Shown in pieces: positions 57,186-64,000 of a DNA stretch of 64,000 nt. Position 1 is the stretch's first letter. Each line of letters opens with the position of its first letter. Location of the stretch: NCBI GenBank assembly GCA_039024635.1, contig JBCCQA010000020.1, positions 1 through 64,000 of the forward strand. The letters run 5' to 3'. The position numbers were made by a program, and so were the translations under genes. Origin of the DNA: Kuafuiihalomonas sp039024635. GTDB taxonomy: Bacteria; Myxococcota; Kuafuiibacteriia; Kuafuiibacteriales; Kuafuiibacteriaceae. The notes under the pieces are model-generated. The model was not told the origin of the DNA and did not search any database. It saw nothing but the letters and a program-made list of their open reading frames with translations.

Positions 57186-60100
57186 AGATGTCCCCCTCTG
57201 AGCGGGGACCCATCGCTTGGATGGCCGGGCACCCGGTGGCCGCGAACCTCCTGATGGCGCTCCTGATCGTCGGGGGGCTGCTCTCGGCTCAGCTCCTACG
57301 AAGAGAGCTCATGCCCGACGTCAACTTCGACAGCGTCGTCGTCTGGGTGCCCTACCCGGGGGCTACTCCGGAGCAGGTCGAAGTTGGCGTGGCTATTCCC
57401 ATCGAGCAGGCCCTGCTCGGCGTCGACGGAGTGGACAGCGTAACGGCCTCGATCGAGGCCGGATGGACCTGGATGCGGGCCGAACTGGAGGACGGGGCGG
57501 AGATGGGCCGGACCCTCGACGCCGTGAAGAGCGAGATCGACCGTCTGCAGACCCTCCCCGCCGGCATCGAGCGGCCCTCGGTGTCCATCATGCGTCGGGA
57601 CGAGACCGTGTCGTCACTCGTGCTCCACGGACCGGCCTCGCTCACCGATCTTCGCGGCGTGGCCGAGGAGATTCGGGATGAACTCATCGCTTTGCCCAAC
57701 ATCTCCAAGGTCCAAGTCCGCGGGATCCCTGACCCTCAGATCCACATCGAGGTGGCGGAGGAGGTGCTTCGGCGGCACGGCCTGCGCATCCAGGACGTCG
57801 CCGACGCCATCCGGGGTGCCGCGGTCGAGATTCCCGGTGGAAGGCTGGAGGTCGACAGCGGTGAGATCCTCCTCCACGTCGATCAGCGCAAGGAGCGGGG
57901 CTTCGAGTTCGAAGACATAGTGGTCCTGAGCCGCAGCGACGGGACCAGCTTACGCCTTCGCGACATCGCTCGGGTGGTGGACGGCGTCCAGGACTCGAGC
58001 TGGGGGACCTTCTATGACGGTGAGCGTGCGGCCCGAATCTCGGTGTTCCGGGTGGGAGATCAGCGGCCCTTGCGCATCGCCGATGCCGTCGACGACTACC
58101 GGCTTGCAAAGGCCCTCCCGGAAGGCATGGAGCTTTCGCTCTTCGAGGACAAGAGTGAGTCCTACGCCGGCCGCATAGATCTCCTGCGACGGAATGCCCT
58201 GATCGGCCTGGGCCTCATGCTTCTCCTCCTCGGCCTGTTCTTGGAGCCGGGCCTCGCATTCTGGGTCACGCTGGGCATTCCGGTCTCTTTTCTGGGCGCC
58301 CTCTGCCTGCTGCCGGGCATGGGTGTTTCCATCAACATGATCTCCCTGTTCGGCTTCATCGTCGCGCTGGGAATCGTCGTCGACGATGCAATCGTGGTGG
58401 GTGAAGCGATACACAAACATCGACAGGATGGCCTGTCCCGTCCCGCCGCCGCTCTGGCCGGGGCACGAGAGGTGGCCCACCCGGTGACCTTCTCGGTCAT
58501 CACCACCGTCATCGCCTTTCTACCCATCGCCTTCGTGCCCTCGGAGTACGGCCGCTTCTTCATCTTCATCCCTTTCGTCGTCATTCCGATCTTCCTCATC
58601 TCCTTGGTCGAGTCGCTCTTCGTGCTTCCGGCGCACCTGTCGAGTCCTCGTCGCTTCCGTCTTCCCGCCCTGTTGGAGAAGGGGCAGCGACGGTTTAGCC
58701 AAGGCTTGGAGAGCTTCATTGAGCGTGTCTACGCGCCCAGTCTCGACGCCGCCCTCAAAAACTGGACGACGACCCTCGCGATTTCGGTCGCGAGCCTCAT
58801 GCTCGCCTACGGCGTCTTGGAAGGAGGCCACCTCCGATTCAACTTCTTTCCCAAGATCGAGAAGGACATCGCCACGGCCGGCGTGCAGTACCCGGTGGGG
58901 ACGCCTAACGAGCAGACGGCGGAGGCCCTTCGGCGCATGACGGAGGCCGCTCGCGAAGTGGCGGCGGACCTAGCTTCGGAAGGCGAGCTCATTCGAGGCG
59001 TCCTGGCGACCCGAGGTCGTGGTTTCGCGGTCAAGGGCAGCGGAAGTCAGTGGGGCTCACACGTGGGCAACGTGCAGGTTCACCTGACGCCGATGGGGGA
59101 GCGGCCCATCTCTACCAAGGAGTTCGTCCGCCGCTGGCGTGAAAAGGTCGGCCGAATCCCCGGGACCGACAACCTCGCTTTTCAGTACAGCTCCCGTTTC
59201 GCGGGCGAGGGCGCAATCGGCCTGGAGCTGAGTCACCCCGACTCTGCGACGCTGGAAGTGGCGACTGAGCGCCTGAGCGAGCGCATGCGAGAAGTGGACG
59301 GCTTGGTGGACGTGGACGGCGGTCTTGGCGAAGGACGAGGTCAACTCGACTTCGAGCTCACGGCGGCGGGGCGAGATGCTGGGCTCACGTACGCCGACTT
59401 CGCTCGACAGCTCCGAAACCACTTCTACGGGGCCGAGGTCATGCGGCTGATTCGTGGTCAGTCGGAGCTCAAGGTCTTCGTTCGCCGACCGGCCGAAGAG
59501 CGGGGCTCCGAGCACGACCTGGAGCAGATGATGGTGCGACTTCCCGGGGAGGGGATGATGGCGCTGCGCGATGCGGTCCGCATCGAGCGGGAAGCCGCGG
59601 ATTCCCGGCGATTTCGACGTGACGGGCGGAGGATTATGTCGGTGTCGGCAGACGTGGTCGACGCCAAGCTCACGGCCGACGAAGCACTGGACCTTCTTTC
59701 CGAAGACATCCTTCCTCGACTGCAGGTCGATTTCACGGGGCTGGACTGGAGCTTGGGCCGAGAGAAGGAGAAGCAGGATCTCACCCTGGCAGCGCTGGAG
59801 ATCGGAGCTCTGATAACGCTCCTCGCCATGTTTGGCCTCCTCGCCATCGCGTCTCGAAGTTATTTTCAGCCCCTGCTCGTCGTAGCCGCCGTGCCTTTTG
59901 GGGTCGTGGGTGCGCTGGCCGGCCATCTTCTGTTGGGTTTCGACCTTAGCCTGGTGAGCATCCTCGGCATGGTGGCGCTGGCCGGCATCGTCGTGAACGA
60001 CAGCCTGGTTCTGGTCGCGGCCGTCAACGATGCCCGGACCGAGGGCATGGCCATTCTCCCCGCCGTTCGCCATGGCGCTCGCCGGCGGTTTCGGCCCATC

Positions 60101-60301
60101 GTCTTAACCTCCCTGACGACTTTCTTTGGCCTCATGCCGATGATCTTCGAGACTTCGGAGCAAGCCCGCTTCCTGAGCCCGATGGCCGTGAGTCTGGGCT
60201 TCGGCGTGCTTTTCGTGACCGTCTTCGCTCTCTTCGTTGTCCCCGTGCTCTATGTTGGGGTGGAGCGGCTCCGAACGGGCTGGGACGCCGGGACCGAATA
60301 G
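57182..60301 (+). CDS. RND family efflux permease (AcrB/CusA-like, HAE type)
   Basis: Inner-membrane proton-driven pump of 1039 residues, with about 12 helices and two large periplasmic loops. Visible are VAANLLMALLIVGGLLSAQLLRRELMP, PYPGATPEQVEVGVAIPIEQAL, the TM4 Asp pair in GIVVDDAIVVGEAI, and the second-half equivalent GIVVNDSLVLVAAVNDARTEG. The ATG overlaps the adaptor stop. Substrate is not set; the absence of metal-binding Met triads argues for organic compounds rather than copper or silver. Confidence 0.94.
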   Translation: MKMSPSERGPIAWMAGHPVAANLLMALLIVGGLLSAQLLRRELMPDVNFDSVVVWVPYPGATPEQVEVGVAIPIEQALLGVDGVDSVTASIEAGWTWMRAELEDGAEMGRTLDAVKSEIDRLQTLPAGIERPSVSIMRRDETVSSLVLHGPASLTDLRGVAEEIRDELIALPNISKVQVRGIPDPQIHIEVAEEVLRRHGLRIQDVADAIRGAAVEIPGGRLEVDSGEILLHVDQRKERGFEFEDIVVLSRSDGTSLRLRDIARVVDGVQDSSWGTFYDGERAARISVFRVGDQRPLRIADAVDDYRLAKALPEGMELSLFEDKSESYAGRIDLLRRNALIGLGLMLLLLGLFLEPGLAFWVTLGIPVSFLGALCLLPGMGVSINMISLFGFIVALGIVVDDAIVVGEAIHKHRQDGLSRPAAALAGAREVAHPVTFSVITTVIAFLPIAFVPSEYGRFFIFIPFVVIPIFLISLVESLFVLPAHLSSPRRFRLPALLEKGQRRFSQGLESFIERVYAPSLDAALKNWTTTLAISVASLMLAYGVLEGGHLRFNFFPKIEKDIATAGVQYPVGTPNEQTAEALRRMTEAAREVAADLASEGELIRGVLATRGRGFAVKGSGSQWGSHVGNVQVHLTPMGERPISTKEFVRRWREKVGRIPGTDNLAFQYSSRFAGEGAIGLELSHPDSATLEVATERLSERMREVDGLVDVDGGLGEGRGQLDFELTAAGRDAGLTYADFARQLRNHFYGAEVMRLIRGQSELKVFVRRPAEERGSEHDLEQMMVRLPGEGMMALRDAVRIEREAADSRRFRRDGRRIMSVSADVVDAKLTADEALDLLSEDILPRLQVDFTGLDWSLGREKEKQDLTLAALEIGALITLLAMFGLLAIASRSYFQPLLVVAAVPFGVVGALAGHLLLGFDLSLVSILGMVALAGIVVNDSLVLVAAVNDARTEGMAILPAVRHGARRRFRPIVLTSLTTFFGLMPMIFETSEQARFLSPMAVSLGFGVLFVTVFALFVVPVLYVGVERLRTGWDAGTE

Positions 60302-60368
60302 GCGCCCCCATCGACTGTCGGGCCGCTTTGGCCTGGGGGCGAGACGGGTTCAGCGGTAGGTTTCGGCC

Positions 60369-61820
60369 ATGAGTGAAGCCCGCAAGCCCGTCGTTGCCAT
60401 CGCTGGGGCCACTGGCTTCGTGGGCCAGGCTCTACGCTGCGCTCTAGTGGAGGACCACGAGGTCATCGGTCTCACACGTTCGCCGACCCGGGCCTCAATG
60501 AAAGACGACGACGGCGTCGTGTGGCGCCATTGCGATCTCTTCTCGATGAGTAATACGGCCCGGGCTCTCAAGGACGTCGACATCGCCATCTATCTCGTTC
60601 ACTCCATGATGCCGTCGGCCCGGCTGGACCAAGCCAGCTTCATGGACCTCGATCTGCTCTTGGCCGACAACTTCGCTCGCGCGGCCGAGCAACAGGGCGT
60701 CAAACAGATCGTCTACCTGGGCGGCATCCACCCCAAGGACGACAAGCTGTCCCGGCATCTGGAGAGTCGCTTGGAGGTCGAGCGGACTCTCGCCGCGCGC
60801 TCCTGTCCGGTGACGGCCCTTCGGGCTGGGCTGGTGGTCGGGCCCGGGGGCTCTTCGATGTCGATGATGGTGAAGCTGGTCGCACGCCTTCCTTTCATGA
60901 TCCTCCCCAAGTGGACTCGGCAGCGCTCGGCGCCCATCGCCATCCAAGACGTGGTTCGCGCGGTGCGCTACTGCGTGGGTCGGGAGGACACGTTCGGGGA
61001 GAGCTTCGAGATTGGCGGCCCCGACGTCATCACCTACCAGCAGATGATGGAGCGGACGGCCAAGGTCTTGAACAAGGCCATTCGGATGGTGCCGGTTCCT
61101 TTCTTTTCGGTCGCGCTGTCCAGGCGGTGGGTCTCGCTCATCACCGGCGCGTCGGATGCTTTGGTGGGGCCGCTGATCGAGAGCCTGGAACACTCCATGA
61201 TCCCGGAGGACAACCGGCTTCAGCGTTGGCTGCTGGAGGACGCGACGAGCTTCGACCAGGCGCTAAGCAGCTCGGTCGACGAGCGGGGCCGGGTCCTGCC
61301 CAATCCGCGTCAGACGATTCGCTCCTCTGATCAGAACAAGCTCATCGAGATGAAGACCGTTCGCTCGGTCCAGCGAATGCCTCGACCCGTCGACAAGGAC
61401 GCCCGCTGGGTGGCGGCCGAGTACATGCGCTGGCTCCCTCGCTTCGTGTGGCCGATTCTCGCCGTGCGCGTGAGTGAGCGAGGCGTGATCGGCTTTTGGC
61501 TTCGCTTCATTCCTCTCTGCCTCCTCGAGCTGACCCATGCCCCCGACCGCTCCGAGGACGATCGGCAGCTCTTTCGGATCACGGGGGGCTTCTTGGCCAA
61601 CACCAAGAGTCCCATTCCGGGCCGCTTCGAGTTTCGGGAGGTGCTGAATCGCAAGGCCATCATCGCCGCCATCCACGACTTCAAGCCTCGTCTGCCCTGG
61701 TACGTGTACAATTTCAGCCAAGCGGTGGCCCACCTCATCGTCATGCGGGGCTTCGGCCGCCACCTCGGACGGGTCCGACCCAATCAGGAAGTGGCACAGC
61801 TGAGCGAGAAGGCTTCCTGA
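60369..61820 (+). CDS. NAD(P)-binding epimerase-like protein (NmrA/DUF2867 type)
   Basis: Protein of 483 residues. The N-terminal half is a Rossmann SDR-like fold with VVAIAGATGFVGQALRCALVE, a following VWRHCDL, DIAIYLVHSMMP and QIVYLGGIHPKDDKLSRHLESR. The C-terminal half (about 340-470) is a DUF2867-like ligand-binding domain with FWLRFIPLCLLEL and GRFEFREVLNRKAIIAAIHDFKPRLPWYVYN (part). The likely reaction is NAD(P)H-dependent reduction or epimerisation on a lipid or cofactor; the substrate is unknown. Confidence 0.83.
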   Translation: MSEARKPVVAIAGATGFVGQALRCALVEDHEVIGLTRSPTRASMKDDDGVVWRHCDLFSMSNTARALKDVDIAIYLVHSMMPSARLDQASFMDLDLLLADNFARAAEQQGVKQIVYLGGIHPKDDKLSRHLESRLEVERTLAARSCPVTALRAGLVVGPGGSSMSMMVKLVARLPFMILPKWTRQRSAPIAIQDVVRAVRYCVGREDTFGESFEIGGPDVITYQQMMERTAKVLNKAIRMVPVPFFSVALSRRWVSLITGASDALVGPLIESLEHSMIPEDNRLQRWLLEDATSFDQALSSSVDERGRVLPNPRQTIRSSDQNKLIEMKTVRSVQRMPRPVDKDARWVAAEYMRWLPRFVWPILAVRVSERGVIGFWLRFIPLCLLELTHAPDRSEDDRQLFRITGGFLANTKSPIPGRFEFREVLNRKAIIAAIHDFKPRLPWYVYNFSQAVAHLIVMRGFGRHLGRVRPNQEVAQLSEKAS

Positions 61821-61821
61821 C

Positions 61822-63633
61822 TCAGTTCGGTTCGCAGCGCTGGATCCGCTGGGCCACGCAGATGGCGACGCCGGGCCGGCAGCGGACCGGTGGTTCGTAC
61901 CATAGCTCCACCCCTGCCTCGGACGTCCCCGAGACCACGGTCTGAAAGCGCCCGCCGACTCCGATGGAGGCCTCCGGCGGAGAGGACGGTGTTCCCTCCC
62001 GAACCGAAACCGCGGCTAGGCCGCCTTCCGTGCCCTGGTACGCCGCCTCACCGACGAAGAGCACGGCTTGGATTGTGGTTCGGCCTAGGCGGAATTCGGT
62101 CTCCGGCGCTCGTTGGGGCTCGACCGTTCCGAGCGAGATGGCGTGTCCGAAAGGACTGCCGAAGGTCGGCGCATAGAAGGCTTCCAGACGGCCCGGAGGC
62201 AGGAGCAGCTCGGGCGTTCCGGTCTCGGGCGGGCCCCCGACCGGAATGATCAAGCTCCGCCCTTGTTCGGCTTGGCTCAGAACGACTTCACCCGGCACGT
62301 GGTTCCCGGCCGGATCGAGGACCCGAAACCGCCCCAGAGTGGCCCCGGCGTCCAACGTTAGCCGTCCGCCCTGGACGAGGGCGTTCGAGAAGATGAAGCG
62401 GCCGCAGTTCTTGCCGCCCAAGAGCGGTTCGACCTCACAATAGCCGCCCCATGCCCAGTCGTAGCGGCCCACCGGGAGACGAAGCGACAAGGGGGGGCGT
62501 CCCAGGGGGAGCTCACCGAGTCCGGTCAGCAAGAACAGCGCGCCTTCGCCGCCCTCGGTGCCGGTCAGGCTGAGCTCGACATCTTGGACGTCCCAGCTCG
62601 GGTTCAGGGTCAGGAGTTCGGTACCGACCTCGACCTTGCGGATGAGCGGGAAGGTGCTTTCGTTGCCGATGTTCTCCGCACTCACGAAGAAGTCATAGGA
62701 GCCAGGGGCTAGCTCGAAGGTGGCGCCCTCCATCGACCCTTCGGCGGCCGCTCGGATAGGGCCGTCTCGAACGGCAGCGAGTATACGGTAGCCTCCAACC
62801 AGAGGCGCGCCCTCCATCATCGGTCGAATCCGGACCGTGGACGGTCGGAGGTCAAAGGATAGGGCTTCGTCGTTGCGGCCCAGCTCGAAGGGACCGAGGC
62901 GCGTCGACAGCGTTCCGGAGCCCAAACCCCTAGCCTCGATGAAGTAGCGGCCCGCAAGAACGCGAAGCTGGGCCGGGAAGTCGCCCTGTCCCAGGCTCTG
63001 ATTCTCTTCGTCGAACAGTACCCAGGTGGCCTTTGCGTCCGGCGAGCTCAGGGTAGCCTGAAGGTCCAAGCGCGCCGTCACCAGGTCGAGCTCAGCCGCT
63101 TGCCCGGCCTCGAAGACCACGGCGGACTGGACCCGTCCACAGGGCGCGTCCTCCGAACACCGTCCTCGGAAGCGGACGGTGTGGGACCCCTCGACCACCT
63201 CGACATCTTCTGCCTCTTCGCGACGAAAGACGCTGCCGACCTCGTTGTGGACCCCCGACACGAGGCCAAACGGCGCGTCGGGCGTCTCCGCCGCGCCGTC
63301 CACCGTCACCTTGAGCGCCACCTGCACGGTTGGCTCCATCCGCACTACTTCGTAGGCGACGCCTCCGATCGAGAGCGCCAAACAAGGCGGTGGGCGGAGA
63401 TCCTCGCCACCGTCGGGGAGGCCGAGGTCGGGGAGGCCGCCGTCGGAGGGTGGATCTCGGTCTTCGGAGCCGATGTCCTCCGGATCGACCGGCCTCAGGT
63501 CCGGTCCCATGTCCTGCCGGCCAACGCCGTTCGAAAGCCCGTCGGCGGCCTCGCTACAGGCGAAACCTCCCGCGACGAGCGCGACTAGCCAGCTGGCACT
63601 GACCGTGTCTCGGGAAACCGCGCGGCAACACAT
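61822..63633 (-). CDS. Large lipoprotein with beta-rich modules
   Basis: Surface lipoprotein of 603 residues, start chosen at the ATG opening MCCRAVSRDTVSASWLVALVAGGFAC, a signal peptide with a GGFAC lipobox; upstream codons are rejected. A linker rich in Asp/Pro/Gly (GPDLRPVDPEDIGSEDRDPP) follows. The rest is beta-rich with repeating blocks like LAGRYFIEARGLGSGTLS, FELAPGSYDFFVSAENIG and RLPVGRYDWAWGGYCE, similar to carboxypeptidase regulatory (Ig-like) repeats. It ends in a Cys-containing CRPGVAICVAQRIQRCEPN. I do not recognise a defined family. Confidence 0.75.
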   Translation of the reverse strand: MCCRAVSRDTVSASWLVALVAGGFACSEAADGLSNGVGRQDMGPDLRPVDPEDIGSEDRDPPSDGGLPDLGLPDGGEDLRPPPCLALSIGGVAYEVVRMEPTVQVALKVTVDGAAETPDAPFGLVSGVHNEVGSVFRREEAEDVEVVEGSHTVRFRGRCSEDAPCGRVQSAVVFEAGQAAELDLVTARLDLQATLSSPDAKATWVLFDEENQSLGQGDFPAQLRVLAGRYFIEARGLGSGTLSTRLGPFELGRNDEALSFDLRPSTVRIRPMMEGAPLVGGYRILAAVRDGPIRAAAEGSMEGATFELAPGSYDFFVSAENIGNESTFPLIRKVEVGTELLTLNPSWDVQDVELSLTGTEGGEGALFLLTGLGELPLGRPPLSLRLPVGRYDWAWGGYCEVEPLLGGKNCGRFIFSNALVQGGRLTLDAGATLGRFRVLDPAGNHVPGEVVLSQAEQGRSLIIPVGGPPETGTPELLLPPGRLEAFYAPTFGSPFGHAISLGTVEPQRAPETEFRLGRTTIQAVLFVGEAAYQGTEGGLAAVSVREGTPSSPPEASIGVGGRFQTVVSGTSEAGVELWYEPPVRCRPGVAICVAQRIQRCEPN

Positions 63634-63722
63634 GGCTCGTAGGTAGCCGTAGCAAGTTCTTTGGGGCCAGGTCGGGCTCGCTGTTTCGCGTCTCCAGTTT
63701 GGATCGAGCGCGAAAATTTGGA

Positions 63723-64000
63723 CTACTCGCGTTCGACTCCAAGGCAGACCCTTTCGAGCCACCGTCGCATCTGCTTGATCTCGTCCTCGTCTAGGGCTGC
63801 TAAGACTGCTGATTCTGCGTGACGAATCGCGGGGGCTACTTGGCTTGCCGCAGCTTCACCCGCGTCCGTGAGAGTGACCGAAATCCTGGCGCGGTTTTCT
63901 TCGACCATAGAACGCCGAACGAGCCCCCTCGCTTCAAGATTTCTCATCATGCGGGACACATTGGATGGGTCGAGTCCGAGGCACGTCGCAATCTGCGACG
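63723..64000 (-). CDS. MarR family transcriptional regulator (partial, cut by the window edge)
   Basis: The C-terminal part of a MarR-type regulator. The recognition helix region reads QIATCLGLDPSNVSRMMRNLEARGLVRR, then the wing NRARISVTLTDAGEAAASQVAPAI and the dimer helix ESAVLAALDEDEIKQMRRWLERVC. The frame runs open to the edge at position 64000, so the N-terminus and start lie outside. It ends 3' of the neighbouring lipoprotein gene, about 90 bp away. The regulated genes are unknown. Confidence 0.85.
   Translation of the reverse strand, partial: SQIATCLGLDPSNVSRMMRNLEARGLVRRSMVEENRARISVTLTDAGEAAASQVAPAIRHAESAVLAALDEDEIKQMRRWLERVCLGVERE

Noticed and set aside
1..64000. CRISPR arrays, tRNA or rRNA genes, intact insertion sequences, prophage genes
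   Set aside because: None recognised on either strand by reading. A tRNAscan or CRISPR search would settle this.

Overview
The window is a GC-rich, gene-dense bacterial chromosome segment. Its gene content points to a predatory or saprophytic deltaproteobacterial lineage, most likely Myxococcota. The signs are many small lipoproteins with short lipoboxes, a Myxococcus-type Cys-rich repeat (CGNGxLDxGExCD) in front of a CAP domain, a Kazal-repeat lipoprotein, FG-GAP/ASPIC and choice-of-anchor-D surface proteins, a Ser/Thr kinase followed by a TPR/PEGA protein, a DUF1592-type/DUF1552 pair, and frequent GTG starts. This is inference from gene content; no 16S or other marker lies in the window.

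Layout. 0-5.3 kb (minus strand): a large anchor-D lipoprotein, then a DUF4920 lipoprotein, an FG-GAP/ASPIC lipoprotein and a hemolysin-III membrane protein in tight order. 5.4-9.7 kb: sulfotransferase, BCCT transporter, and a PhyH dioxygenase coupled to a methyltransferase. 9.7-17.3 kb: a second methyltransferase, CAP lipoprotein, DUF2252 lipoprotein, SRPBCC protein, glycerophosphodiesterase, SIMPL lipoprotein, five-Kazal-repeat lipoprotein and a PrmA-like methyltransferase. 17.4-22.9 kb: ABC1/UbiB kinase-like protein, an unknown membrane protein, GNAT, a conserved hypothetical protein, an acyltransferase and an ICMT-like methyltransferase. 23.2-26.7 kb: a three-gene operon of Ser/Thr kinase, TPR-PEGA protein and Cys-repeat protein.

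26.8-45.8 kb is the metabolic core. A lipoylated E2 and a fused alpha/beta E1 of a 2-oxoacid dehydrogenase complex run divergently from paaG-paaI-paaX. A DUF427 gene and a decayed stretch of about 1.8 kb follow. Then comes a compact, mostly overlapping operon paaA-B-C-D-E-Z-F-H, with a converging paaJ-type thiolase, an orphan response regulator, a second PaaX-family regulator and a fatty acid desaturase. Together these encode phenylacetyl-CoA epoxidation (PaaABCDE), isomerisation to the oxepin (PaaG), ring hydrolysis and aldehyde oxidation (PaaZ), and beta-oxidation to acetyl-CoA and succinyl-CoA (PaaJ, F, H). PaaI provides thioesterase rescue. No phenylacetate-CoA ligase (paaK) is visible. 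A perfect 8-bp inverted repeat overlaps the presumed paaA promoter, and paaA may be leaderless.

45.8-64 kb: a relic crotonase pseudogene, small lipoproteins and membrane proteins, an M28 peptidase, the DUF1552/DUF1592-type pair, a DUF2911 protein, and a class II aldolase divergent from mtnA (a possible 5-deoxypentose/methylthioribose salvage pair). An RND pump with its adaptor, an NAD(P)-binding epimerase-like protein, a large lipoprotein and a MarR-type regulator truncated by the window edge follow. No rRNA, tRNA, CRISPR array or intact insertion sequence was recognised.
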